From Candidatus Omnitrophota bacterium (GTDB taxonomy: Bacteria > Omnitrophota > Omnitrophia > Omnitrophales > JACROU01): a DNA stretch of 64,000 nt. The notes below the pieces were generated by a model, which saw only the letters and a program-made list of their open reading frames with translations, was not told the origin of the DNA and did not search any database. Where the stretch lies: positions 1 through 64,000 of the forward strand of contig JAJDCD010000005.1 in the NCBI GenBank assembly GCA_029261035.1, in the 5' to 3' direction. A program made the position numbers and the translations under genes. Below are positions 18,129 through 26,401 of this stretch, piece after piece (position 1 is the first letter of the stretch; each line of letters begins with the position of its first letter).

Positions 18129-18542
18129 ATGGATAAATCTAAAATAATACGCATTATTGATGCTAACTATAACAGAGCTAAAGAGGCTTTGCGTGTCTGT
18201 GAAGATATTGCTCGATTTATTTTAGATCATAAAAATTTAACGGCACGTTTTAAGTCTGCTAGACATGAATTGACCCAAATTATTTTAAAGTTTCCTCATA
18301 GCTATAAAGATATTGTTTCTGAGAGAAAAGTTTCTAAAGATGTTGGCCGTACGAGTTTTAAGTTGGATAAGAAAAAAATGAATGAGTCTGATGTTTTTGC
18401 TAGCAACATACAACGAGCACAAGAAGCAGTACGTGTTCTTGAGGAATGGGCTAAAGTGATTTCAATTCCCACGAGTAAGAAATTTCAATTACTTCGGTTC
18501 CGTTTGTATGAGCTAGAAAAAAAGACTTTTGAGAAACTCTAA
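18129..18542 (+). CDS. ThiD2-like domain protein, stand-alone, ahead of thiE
   Basis: 137 residues, all helical. The family pattern is visible: IIDANYNRAKEALRVCEDIARF near the N-terminus, KDVGRTSF in the middle and the second arginine-rich motif NIQRAQEAVRVLEEWAK. This domain usually occurs fused to the N-terminus of thiamine-phosphate synthase, and ThiD2 proteins have been linked to hydroxymethylpyrimidine phosphate phosphorylation. Here it is its own gene, whose stop codon overlaps the start of thiE (TAATG). No other thiamine gene and no TPP riboswitch were seen nearby. Family match good; biochemical role is from the family. Confidence 0.8.
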   Translation: MDKSKIIRIIDANYNRAKEALRVCEDIARFILDHKNLTARFKSARHELTQIILKFPHSYKDIVSERKVSKDVGRTSFKLDKKKMNESDVFASNIQRAQEAVRVLEEWAKVISIPTSKKFQLLRFRLYELEKKTFEKL

Positions 18543-19177
18543 TGCAGTGGAAAAAGAAAATACTCGATAATTTTAGATTATATGCAATTACGGATTTAAA
18601 AAAAGAAAACCTAAGTGTTCTTCGTCAAATTGAATCGGCTCTTCAAGGCGGAGCAGATATTATTCAATTAAGATCAAAGACGATAACAGATGCGGCACTA
18701 CTTCGATTAGCTAAGAAAATCACACCGCTAACGCGATCTTATAAACGCCTTTTTATTATTAATGATCGTATTGACTTGGCTTTGTTGTCAGGGGCGGATG
18801 GTGTTCACTTAGGACAAGGCGATGTTCCTTATAAAGAAGCAAGGAAGCTTCTTGGTCGAAAAATGATTATTGGTCGGTCGACACATAGCTTGAAACAAGC
18901 AAAACAAGCAGTAAAAGAACAGCATGACTACATTGGTGTGGGCCCAGTATTTAGTACACCCACAAAACCAACATACACTCCTGTTGGTTTAAAATTAGTT
19001 TCTGCTGTTTCTAAGAGTATTCGTAAGCCATTTGTTGCTATTGGTGGTATTGATGAATCAAATGTAAGTCGTGTTATCGATGCAGGAGCAAAAGGAGTTG
19101 CTGTCGTGAGAGCTGTGTTTTCTGCAAGAAATGTTAAAAAAGCAACAGAAGAGTTAATTCAAAATATTAAAAGATAA
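18542..19177 (+). CDS. thiE: Thiamine-phosphate synthase
   Basis: 211 residues, standard (beta/alpha)8 thiamine-phosphate synthase: DIIQLRSKTITDAALLRLAK, LFIINDRIDLALLSGADGVHLGQGD, IGRSTHSL, YIGVGPVFSTPTKPTYTPVG and FVAIGGIDESNV, then a GAKGVAVVRAVFSA phosphate-binding loop. It joins hydroxymethylpyrimidine diphosphate and thiazole phosphate. The start codon overlaps the stop of the ThiD2-like gene, implying translational coupling; the split arrangement mirrors the fused ThiD2-ThiE proteins of other bacteria. Confidence 0.95.
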   Translation: MQWKKKILDNFRLYAITDLKKENLSVLRQIESALQGGADIIQLRSKTITDAALLRLAKKITPLTRSYKRLFIINDRIDLALLSGADGVHLGQGDVPYKEARKLLGRKMIIGRSTHSLKQAKQAVKEQHDYIGVGPVFSTPTKPTYTPVGLKLVSAVSKSIRKPFVAIGGIDESNVSRVIDAGAKGVAVVRAVFSARNVKKATEELIQNIKR

Positions 19178-19195
19178 TATAAAGGAGATTTTTAA

Positions 19196-20155
19196 ATGTC
19201 TAATACAGAAACAAAAGAGGAGAGTCAAGTGAGTCAAACATCTAATAACCAACCTTTGCTCGTTGTGGGAACGGTTGCTGTAGATTCAGTCAAAACACCT
19301 TTTGGTGAAAGAGAGCAGTGCTTTGGTGGTTCTGCTTCTTATTTTTCTTATTGCTCTAGTTTTTTTACTCCAGTTCAATTGTGTGCCGTTGTTGGGGATG
19401 ATTTTCCTGAAGAATATCGTAACGTGCTTCAAGAACGAGATATTAATTTGAATGGTCTTGAAGTAAACAAAGAAGGAAAGACTTTTCGTTGGGAAGGAAA
19501 GTATGAAGCGGATTTAAATAGCGCAATTACATTAGATACGCATTTAAATGTTCTTTTAGATTTTGACCCAAAAGTACAGGTTAATGATTCTCTGGAATAC
19601 TTGTTCTTAGCAAACTTTGACCCTGATTTACAGCTTAAGGTCATTGAGCAGGTTGATAAACCAAAATTAAAATTAACTGCTTTAGATACCATGAACTTTT
19701 GGATTGAAAGCAAAAAAGAATCTTTGTTAAATGTTCTAAAGCATGTGGATATGATTGTTCTTAATGATGGTGAAACTCGTTTGCTAACAGGTGAAACTAA
19801 TCTTATTAAGGGCGCTAAAAAAATCAGAGAATTTGGACCTGGAATTGTGGTGATTAAGAAAGGGGAGCATGGAGTGCTTCTTTTCTTTGAAGATCAATAC
19901 TTTGCTTTACCTGCTTTTCCACTCGAAGATGTTTTTGATCCAACGGGTGCGGGCGATACGTTTGCAGGAGGAATGATGGGTTATTTAACTAAAGTAGGCG
20001 AAGTAACAGCAGATACTTTAAAACAGGCCATTGCTTATGGAACCATTATGGCGTCGTTTACAGTAGAAAAGTTCAGCTTGGATCGCTTGAGAGAGTTAGA
20101 TCAAAAGCAAATCCAAGAACGCTTCGAACTCTTCAGAAAAATTACAAATTTCTAA
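19196..20155 (+). CDS. PfkB-family sugar/nucleoside kinase
   Basis: 319 residues. The ribokinase fold shows in VVGTVAVDSV at the N-terminus, the substrate-lid region CFGGSASYFSY, VVGDDFPEE, the NDGETRLLTG segment, VIKKGEHGVLLF and the C-terminal signature DPTGAGDTFAGGMMGYL with the catalytic Asp. The first ~20 residues are a polar Thr/Ser/Glu-rich extension beyond the usual start; AAGGAGATTTTTAA lies before the ATG at 19196, supporting it. Substrate (sugar, nucleoside or hydroxymethylpyrimidine) cannot be read from the sequence; its position 18 bases after thiE hints at the same operon, but that does not prove a thiamine role. Confidence 0.85.
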   Translation: MSNTETKEESQVSQTSNNQPLLVVGTVAVDSVKTPFGEREQCFGGSASYFSYCSSFFTPVQLCAVVGDDFPEEYRNVLQERDINLNGLEVNKEGKTFRWEGKYEADLNSAITLDTHLNVLLDFDPKVQVNDSLEYLFLANFDPDLQLKVIEQVDKPKLKLTALDTMNFWIESKKESLLNVLKHVDMIVLNDGETRLLTGETNLIKGAKKIREFGPGIVVIKKGEHGVLLFFEDQYFALPAFPLEDVFDPTGAGDTFAGGMMGYLTKVGEVTADTLKQAIAYGTIMASFTVEKFSLDRLRELDQKQIQERFELFRKITNF

Positions 20156-20168
20156 AAATAAAAGATGC

Positions 20169-20197
20169 TGTCACCCCCGGCTTGATCGGGGGTCCAG
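20169..20197. repeat. Dispersed palindrome between convergent genes, possible bidirectional terminator
   Basis: TGTCACCCCCGGCTTGATCG continues GGGGTCCAG. The CCCCCG/CGGGGG arms form a GC-rich hairpin of the dispersed family and occupy the whole 56-base gap between two convergent genes, so it may also end transcription. Confidence 0.65.
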
Positions 20198-20211
20198 TCC
20201 TATTTGTTCCT

Positions 20212-21579
20212 CTAAAACTCCATCAACTTAGCAATTAAGATTGCTCCAATTGCGATGGGGCAAACCCAGCTGAGTAAAAATCCCCAAAGAGCAAATAGCT
20301 TTTTTACTTTTCCGCCACCTTTTGCTAGTTCTTCAAAGGCAGGTTTTAATTTCCAGACAAAAGCAATAAAAACAGCTGTTCCTAACGCTCCCAACGTAAG
20401 GAAGATGTTTGAAGAAATATAATCTAAAAAATCAAAAAAGTTACGGCCAAAGAACCATTTCACTTTACTCATAAGCCCGAAAGAAAGAGCGCAAGGGATG
20501 CCCACCCAAAATGCGACTAAGGCTACGAGCCAAGTTGCTTTGTGACGAGACATTTTCTTTTCTTCAATTAGGAAAGATACAGGGACTTCAAGAATAGAAA
20601 TAGCTGAAGAAAGAGCCGCAATTCCTAAAAGAATAAAGAATAAAATTCCAAAAACATAGCCGCCTGGAAGTTGCTGGAATACAATGGGGAGAACGTGAAA
20701 GATGAGTCCGGGCCCACCCGCGGGGTTCATTCCTAGAGAGAAGATAGGGCAAAAAATCGCAATGCCTGCCCAAAGCGCAACAAGGGTATCAAAAAGGACA
20801 ATATACAAGGATGTGGATACAATGTTTATATCTTTTTTTAAATAACTTCCATAAGTAATCATGACGCCCATACCAATAGAAAGTGTAAAGAAAGCTTGTC
20901 CTAAGGCCACGAGGACAGAACTGAATGTGAGTTCTGAAAAATTAGGGCGAAAAAGATATATCAGCCCTTCGTGAGCATTGGGCATGGTTAATCCCCAGGT
21001 CATTAATATGAGTAAAATAACCCCTAAAATCGGAAGTAGAATTTTACACCAATACTCAATTCCATCTTTTATTCCTCTAACCACAATAAAAGCAGTTAAG
21101 GTCATAAAAAGACCATGGAGTGTGATGGTCCAGTAGGGATTAGAAATAAGATTACCAAAGTGATTTTGAGCTGTTTCTGGGGAGTCAAAACTGGAAAAAG
21201 AAAAACGTAGGGCTTCAAAGATATAGCCAATAACCCATCCGCTAACGACCGAATAAAAAGAAATGATGCAGAAACCCGTGATCAGAGCAAGGTATCCAAG
21301 ACCATGCCAAACAGGCTTTTTAGGTTCCAGGTGTTTGAAAGCTCCACAGACGCTTCTTCCGGTGCTTCGCCCAATAACAAACTCTCCAATCATGACGGGA
21401 AGCCCGATCAGAATAATAAATAGGAGGTAAATAAGAACAAAAGCGCCACCTCCATTTTCCCCCGTAATATAAGGGAATTTCCATATATTACCGAGTCCAA
21501 CTGCTGATCCCACAGCAGCTAAAATAAAACCAAATTTAGAACCCCAATGTTGATGATGGGAATTGGATTGTTGAGTCAT
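20212..21579 (-). CDS. Sodium:neurotransmitter symporter (SNF) family transporter
   Basis: 455 residues with about 11-12 hydrophobic helices. The N-terminal family signature KFGFILAAVGSAVGLGNIWKFPY (split here across the first helix), ENGGGAFVLIYL and GLPVMIGEFVIGR is unmistakable, and the sodium-site helix AALSSAISILEVPVSFLIEE is present. Bacterial members move amino acids or related solutes with Na+ (LeuT, MhsT). TAAGGAGATTCA precedes the start codon. Single gene, divergent from the next one. The substrate cannot be named. Confidence 0.93.
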   Translation of the reverse strand: MTQQSNSHHQHWGSKFGFILAAVGSAVGLGNIWKFPYITGENGGGAFVLIYLLFIILIGLPVMIGEFVIGRSTGRSVCGAFKHLEPKKPVWHGLGYLALITGFCIISFYSVVSGWVIGYIFEALRFSFSSFDSPETAQNHFGNLISNPYWTITLHGLFMTLTAFIVVRGIKDGIEYWCKILLPILGVILLILMTWGLTMPNAHEGLIYLFRPNFSELTFSSVLVALGQAFFTLSIGMGVMITYGSYLKKDINIVSTSLYIVLFDTLVALWAGIAIFCPIFSLGMNPAGGPGLIFHVLPIVFQQLPGGYVFGILFFILLGIAALSSAISILEVPVSFLIEEKKMSRHKATWLVALVAFWVGIPCALSFGLMSKVKWFFGRNFFDFLDYISSNIFLTLGALGTAVFIAFVWKLKPAFEELAKGGGKVKKLFALWGFLLSWVCPIAIGAILIAKLMEF

Positions 21580-21766
21580 TGAATCTCCTTATGTTAGCTA
21601 TTTGAAGACAGCAATAGTATACAGGAATACGATTCTAGACGAAAGGCAGAAAAGGGAATGGCTCGTAGATTGCGATGGATTAGAATGAATGATTGGAATA
21701 GTGATTTTAATCACAGAAATAATTGAGATGTCACACTATACTTAATATAGATAGGAGGTGAGGGCA

Positions 21767-22510
21767 ATGACATTCCTTAAATCAATGGGAGTTACACTAT
21801 TACTCATTTCAATGACTGTGGGAGTCTCTGCTGAGAGGGTTCCTTCTCAACTGATGTCAGATGCATTGTCTCTAAGTGGTAGAGAGCTTCAAATAGTAGA
21901 GCTTATGGAAAATTATGGGCTCATGGATAAGGATGTAACGAGTCCGGCTTTAAAATTAGAAGATCTTAACTACTGGGTACAATCCCCTTATAGTGTTGTT
22001 GATATAGAAAAGAAATTGATGCATCGGTATGAGGTGTTGAAAATTGCATCTGAGGTTCAGGTGATTATTCCAACTCAAGGCGATTTGAGTTTTTATGCTG
22101 AAGCACTTAAATCTAATCAGATGACTCGATATGATATTCGTATGGAGTTGATTGAGAAAAAGAAAAAAGATATTTGGTTTGGAGCAGAAACAACAAAAGA
22201 AAAAATTGATACCATTCGCAAGAAAGAGCTTGAAGTTTATGAACTTGCAATGAATCAGGGGCTTGTTCGGGTTGAGGGTTTCGCTCCTGTTTTCACTAAA
22301 GGGGATGGTGCTTACTGGTCTAGAAAAGGTTGGAGTGATGAAGAGCTGCTCGTACATTTTAAGCATAGGAGAGAAGTGATTGATTTAGCTAAACGTGCAG
22401 GGTACATCCTTCCTAATCAAGGAGATTTGAGCTATTTTGCTGAGCAACTTCAAACAGAGGCTATGACAGAGCCTCAATTATCCAGTCTCTTTAGACGGAA
22501 GGTGGTGTAA
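21767..22510 (+). CDS. Secreted protein with an internal duplication, function unknown
   Basis: 247 residues from the ATG at 21767, chosen over an in-frame GTG at 21758 because AGGAGG (21753-21758) is correctly spaced from the ATG and overlaps the GTG. A signal peptide (MTFLKSMGVTLLLISMTVGV, cleavage near VSA-ER) is followed by two homologous halves. Each half has a Tyr-Trp-containing start (LNYWVQ; GAYWSRKGW), a helix with H-R-x-E-V, then I-x-P-x-QGDLS-x-(Y/F)-AE-x-L...MT. I do not recognise the family. The CBS gene begins four bases later, so the two are probably co-transcribed. Periplasmic or surface location expected. Confidence 0.75.
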   Translation: MTFLKSMGVTLLLISMTVGVSAERVPSQLMSDALSLSGRELQIVELMENYGLMDKDVTSPALKLEDLNYWVQSPYSVVDIEKKLMHRYEVLKIASEVQVIIPTQGDLSFYAEALKSNQMTRYDIRMELIEKKKKDIWFGAETTKEKIDTIRKKELEVYELAMNQGLVRVEGFAPVFTKGDGAYWSRKGWSDEELLVHFKHRREVIDLAKRAGYILPNQGDLSYFAEQLQTEAMTEPQLSSLFRRKVV

Positions 22511-22513
22511 CAT

Positions 22514-22930
22514 ATGTCAAAAGCTGAGCCTACGATTCAAAAATATATGACGGACCAGCCTCAAGTTATTGAAGGGCAAAAAGCATTAGATGAAGCGATT
22601 CATTTTATGGAACAGCAGCAGATTCGTCATTTACCTGTAGTAGATTCAGGTAAGTTGGTGGGTGTTTTATCTGACAGAGATATTAAATTAGCGAAAGGGA
22701 TTATTGATTTTAATGAAAAAGTGGTACGTGTTTGTGATATAGCTCAGAGGAACCCTTATCAGGTTTCTCCAGATACGTCATTGACCGACGTTTTGGATGA
22801 GATGGCTGAAAAACATTATGGCAGTTGTTTGATTGTTCAAAATGAAAAACTGGTAGGTATATTCACAACCATTGATGTGTGCAAAGCATTTTCTGAAGTT
22901 TTGCAGCAGAGGTATCATGAAAAAAAATAA
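22514..22930 (+). CDS. CBS-domain-pair protein
   Basis: 138 residues, essentially one Bateman module. First CBS domain: ALDEAIHFMEQQQIRHLPVVDSGKLVGVLSDRDIKL. Second: PDTSLTDVLDEMAEKHYGSCLIV...KLVGIFTTIDVCKAF. Such pairs bind adenine nucleotides and tune a partner protein. No catalytic or membrane part is present. It is squeezed between the secreted duplication protein (four bases upstream) and the SLC13 transporter (20 bases downstream), so nucleotide control of that transporter is a reasonable guess, not a demonstrated one. Confidence 0.88.
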   Translation: MSKAEPTIQKYMTDQPQVIEGQKALDEAIHFMEQQQIRHLPVVDSGKLVGVLSDRDIKLAKGIIDFNEKVVRVCDIAQRNPYQVSPDTSLTDVLDEMAEKHYGSCLIVQNEKLVGIFTTIDVCKAFSEVLQQRYHEKK

Positions 22931-22950
22931 ATTAATAGGTATAAACGAAA

Positions 22951-24315
22951 ATGAAACGAAGAATCGGGCTCTCATTAATTATATTTTTTATTGCTCTTGC
23001 AATATCACTCCTACTTCCAGATAGCTGTTCTCCAGCAGCCAAAAGGACAGCCTTTATCTTTGTTTTTGCTGCTCTTTTTTGGGCTTTTGAAATCATCCCT
23101 CTTTATGCCACTTCATTACTAGTTGTTTTACTTGAAATATTTCTTCTCGCAAAACCTGGTGGGGTTTTAGGGATGGATCGAACGGGTTTTGTTGAGTTTT
23201 TATCTCCTTTCTCGAGCCCTGTAATTATTCTTTTCTTTGGTGGTTTTATTATTGCGTGTGTTTTGAAAAAATATAAATTAGATACGGTAGTCGCTAGCCA
23301 CTTGATTCATATATTTGGAACAAAAGCTTACTCCGTTTTAATTGGATTTATGGTGACAACAGCATTACTTTCTATGTGGATGTCGAATACAGCTGTTACT
23401 GCTATGATGATCGGAATGATTTTTCCTTTGTTAGCTCAATTAAAAGGGGAGACTAAATTTAGAACAGGGTTGGTGTTGGCTATTGCTTTTGGAGCGAATA
23501 TTGGGGGGATAGGAACGCCAGTTGGAACTCCCCCTAATGCAATTGCTATAGGTATTTTAGCTGAAAATGGTATTTACCTTAATTTTCTTTCCTGGATGAT
23601 GATGGCTATTCCTTTGGTCATCATTTTGCTTTTAGTGACTAGTATTATACTGTATAAACTTTTCCCACCGTCCCAAAAAAATTTAAATTTAAATTTTGAG
23701 TTAGAATCTCGTCCGATTAATTTAAACGATTATGGAGTCATTGCCATAGTTTGTTTAACCATCCTTTTATGGTTAACTTCTGCTTGGCACCATATTCCTG
23801 AATCTGTTGTTGCTCTATTAGCAGTGGGGTTGTTTGCTTTTTTTGGTTTTGTAGAACGCGATGATGTGAAAAAGATTGATTGGGATATTTTGGTTCTGAT
23901 GTGGGGTGGGTTGGCTTTAGGAACGGCTATGAAGATCAGCGGATTAACTTCATGGATTGTTTCTCTTCCGGTTTTCATGGAAACGCATGGCTTTTTATTG
24001 GTTGTTGTTTTTTGCTTCTTAGCAGTATTTCTGTCCACTTTGATGAGCAACACGGCGGCTTCTAATTTGCTGATACCTGTTGTTATCAGTATTTCTGGAG
24101 AAAACCCGGTGATGCTAGCTATTACGGTGGCTCTTTCTTGTTCACTTGCAATGTCTCTGCCTGTGTCAACACCGCCCAACGCAATTGCTTTTTCAACTCA
24201 AGTATTAAAAAGTAAGGACATGTTTGTGGCAGGCATTTTAGTCTCAGTTATTTCTTTATTTCTGGTATTGGCCGGGTTTAAACTTGTGATCACAAGAGCT
24301 TTTGGTTTGGAGTAA
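22951..24315 (+). CDS. SLC13/DASS-family anion (dicarboxylate) transporter
   Basis: 454 residues with about 11-12 membrane helices. The two Ser-Asn-Thr sodium/substrate motifs of the DASS family are present, one per inverted repeat: MWMSNTAVTAMM and LMSNTAASNLL. Each is followed by a proline-rich loop: GIGTPVGTPPNAIAIG and LPVSTPPNAIAFST. This pattern matches CitT/VcINDY-like carriers of C4-dicarboxylates, citrate or sulfate. Probably in one operon with the CBS gene before it and the DUF2490 barrel after it (ATG four bases after this stop). Substrate inferred at family level only. Confidence 0.92.
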   Translation: MKRRIGLSLIIFFIALAISLLLPDSCSPAAKRTAFIFVFAALFWAFEIIPLYATSLLVVLLEIFLLAKPGGVLGMDRTGFVEFLSPFSSPVIILFFGGFIIACVLKKYKLDTVVASHLIHIFGTKAYSVLIGFMVTTALLSMWMSNTAVTAMMIGMIFPLLAQLKGETKFRTGLVLAIAFGANIGGIGTPVGTPPNAIAIGILAENGIYLNFLSWMMMAIPLVIILLLVTSIILYKLFPPSQKNLNLNFELESRPINLNDYGVIAIVCLTILLWLTSAWHHIPESVVALLAVGLFAFFGFVERDDVKKIDWDILVLMWGGLALGTAMKISGLTSWIVSLPVFMETHGFLLVVVFCFLAVFLSTLMSNTAASNLLIPVVISISGENPVMLAITVALSCSLAMSLPVSTPPNAIAFSTQVLKSKDMFVAGILVSVISLFLVLAGFKLVITRAFGLE

Positions 24316-24319
24316 AAAA

Positions 24320-25012
24320 ATGTATTCACCGAGAAAAAGAATAAAAATTATTGTTTGTTTTTTGATTATTGCTTTTCTTTTGCCTAAAAGCGGTTTGGCA
24401 GGAGATGATGTCCAATATTGGTCCCGATATGGAGTTAAGTTAATGGATACTCAATATGTGGATTATGTGAATTATTCAGAATTTCGTGTCATGGATGATG
24501 TCTCTGAAATACGTCTTTGGTATAACAGTCAAAGACTTCAGTTTGACGTCGTTCCTCATTTGAAGTTTGGACTTAACTATACTTATCTTGAAAGTCGTGG
24601 CCGTTCAAAAAAGAATGTATTAGGTAGGTTTAATAATCAACATCGTTTTGAATTGGAAGCCAATCCTTATTTTAATCTAACGAATAATTTAAAAGTGCTT
24701 AATCGGAATCGGTTAGAATTCCGATGGATAGATAATAAAGGATCAGACAATACTCGTTTTCGTCAACGCTGGGAATTACGGTACCAAATTCAAAACATCC
24801 CATTTATTAATTACATTTACACAAACAGTGAGTATTTTTTTGACTTATCTCAGAGAGACATAAATCAGAATAGATGGATTCCTGTAGGGGTGGAGATTCC
24901 TATTATGAATAACTTAGCGATCAATTTATTTTATATGATTCAGTCAAACAAAAATGGGGGAGATTGGTCCTCGAATCAAATCTTCGGAACCTACCTAAGT
25001 TACGTTTTTTAG
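24320..25012 (+). CDS. DUF2490-type outer-membrane beta-barrel protein
   Basis: 230 residues from the ATG at 24320; an upstream in-frame TTG lies inside the transporter gene and is less likely. Signal peptide (KIIVCFLIIAFLLPKSGLA), then DDVQYWSRYGVKL and alternating aromatic/polar strands such as EFRVMDDVSEIRLWYNSQRL and NRNRLEFRWID, ending with the C-terminal aromatic residue (TYLSYVF) used for barrel assembly. Function of the family is unknown. Its last 18 bases overlap the last 18 bases of the convergent dehydrogenase gene. Confidence 0.8.
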   Translation: MYSPRKRIKIIVCFLIIAFLLPKSGLAGDDVQYWSRYGVKLMDTQYVDYVNYSEFRVMDDVSEIRLWYNSQRLQFDVVPHLKFGLNYTYLESRGRSKKNVLGRFNNQHRFELEANPYFNLTNNLKVLNRNRLEFRWIDNKGSDNTRFRQRWELRYQIQNIPFINYIYTNSEYFFDLSQRDINQNRWIPVGVEIPIMNNLAINLFYMIQSNKNGGDWSSNQIFGTYLSYVF

Positions 25013-26026
25013 ACGTTCCTCGGCCAGTTCATTGGCAGCTTGTCCTGGAGGGATATTTTCTTTTTGAGAGCGGACAAATATTTCTTTTAATGTTTGAGGG
25101 ATATGTTCTATCCATTCATGGACATTGTCTTGTTTTAAAATATCAATGACATAGATATTAATAAGACCTCCTCCATTAAGAACAAAGTCAGGAGCAAAGA
25201 GTTTATTTTCTTTAAAGAGCATAAAGTCGCATTTCTCTTCATCTGAAAGTTGATTGTTTGATGCTCCTGCAATGATGGATGCAGGTAAATTAGGAATGTT
25301 GTGTGGTGTTAGCACACCTCCTAAAGCGCAGGGTGAAAAAATATCAGCTTTAACATGAATGATTTCTTCTGGAGCAACAACAGAAACAGGAAACTTTTCA
25401 GTTATAGCTTTAATATTGTTTTCATTAACATCTGCAACGGTAACTTTTGCTCCCACATGGACCAAATGTTCTACAAGGAAACTTCCAACATGCCCCACTC
25501 CTTGAATGGCTGCAGAGATTTTAGAAAAATCTTGCTGACCTAATTGAGTTTCAAGACAAACTTGCATTCCTTTGAACACTCCTTCTGCTGTGAGAGGGGA
25601 AGGGTCTCCGCTGCCTTCATGTGTTCCAGTTACGTAAGGAGTTTCTTTTCGGATAATTTCAATGTCATCAGGGGTAATTCGGGCATCTTCTGCAGCGAGA
25701 TAACGACCTTCAAGGGAATTAATAAATTTCCCCATAGCACGAAGCATTTTTTCTGTTTTAGGTTTGTTGGGATTTCCTAAAATAACAGCTTTTCCACCTC
25801 CAAGTTTGAGGCCTGCACTTGCTGCCTTATAAGTCATTGCCTTAGATAGGCGAAGAGCGTCAAACAAAGCTTCTTCCTCAGATTCGTAGTTCCACATCCG
25901 AACACCCCCTAGAGAAGGGCCGAGGCGAGTGCTGTGGACAGCAATATAAGCATGAAGCTCGGACTCTTTATCAATGCACTGATACACTTCTTCATAGTTA
26001 GGAATGGAAAGCTTTTTGATTTGCAT
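24995..26026 (-). CDS. Leucine-dehydrogenase-like (Glu/Leu/Phe/Val family) amino-acid dehydrogenase
   Basis: 343 residues, close to leucine dehydrogenase (~365). Family motifs: LGPSLGGVRMWNY, the catalytic segment KAASAGLKLGGGKAVI (Lys67 and Lys79), AAEDARITPDDI, the Rossmann loop QGVGHVGSFLVEHLV, CALGGVLTP and GASNNQL. It oxidatively deaminates a branched-chain or related amino acid with NAD+, or runs in reverse. AAATCATTTCCTATGCAA surrounds the start; the ribosome-binding site is weak. Convergent and overlapping with the DUF2490 gene at its 3' end. Substrate among the family is not certain. Confidence 0.9.
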   Translation of the reverse strand: MQIKKLSIPNYEEVYQCIDKESELHAYIAVHSTRLGPSLGGVRMWNYESEEEALFDALRLSKAMTYKAASAGLKLGGGKAVILGNPNKPKTEKMLRAMGKFINSLEGRYLAAEDARITPDDIEIIRKETPYVTGTHEGSGDPSPLTAEGVFKGMQVCLETQLGQQDFSKISAAIQGVGHVGSFLVEHLVHVGAKVTVADVNENNIKAITEKFPVSVVAPEEIIHVKADIFSPCALGGVLTPHNIPNLPASIIAGASNNQLSDEEKCDFMLFKENKLFAPDFVLNGGGLINIYVIDILKQDNVHEWIEHIPQTLKEIFVRSQKENIPPGQAANELAEERLKNVT

Positions 26027-26068
26027 AGGAAATCATTATACCAGAAAGATCTAAAGGTGACAGTCCTG

Positions 26069-26098
26069 CTGACGAAGATTTCACTTTTCTGATATAAT
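26069..26098 (+). promoter_or_regulatory. Extended -10 promoter for the small membrane protein gene
   Basis: A perfect TATAAT (26093-26098) with the TG extension (CTGATATAAT) and a CTGACG box 18 bases upstream. The ATG at 26126 lies 28 bases downstream with AAAGGAAAAAG between. Confidence 0.65.
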
Positions 26099-26125
26099 AG
26101 ATTTAATAAATAAAGGAAAAAGACC

Positions 26126-26398
26126 ATGTCTGATGATGATGAAAACATACCCGTTTACGAACCTTCTCCAGATGATTTTGAAAAAGATGGAGAAGAAACG
26201 ATCTACGAATTTCGTTCTACCAATAAGTCAATGAATCCATGGGTAGCTAAACTTATCTTGTGGTCTATAATTATTGGTGGTATCGCAATAGGGACAATCT
26301 TCTTTCTATTCCTCTTCAGTCTTTTTATCTACCTCTTCATTCCCATCATGATTATTTTGCTCATCATAGGGGGCATCCGCTATTGGCTCTCAAAGTAG
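26126..26398 (+). CDS. Small two-helix membrane protein, function unknown
   Basis: 90 residues. The first ~45 are very acidic and Pro/Tyr-containing (MSDDDENIPVYEPSPDDFEK). Two adjacent hydrophobic helices follow (about 46-85), ending in RYWLSK. A good promoter and ribosome-binding site precede it. It stands between two genes on the other strand, so it is its own unit. I do not recognise a family; acidic N-terminus in the cytoplasm is likely by the positive-inside rule. Confidence 0.7.
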   Translation: MSDDDENIPVYEPSPDDFEKDGEETIYEFRSTNKSMNPWVAKLILWSIIIGGIAIGTIFFLFLFSLFIYLFIPIMIILLIIGGIRYWLSK

Positions 26399-26401
26399 TT
26401 T

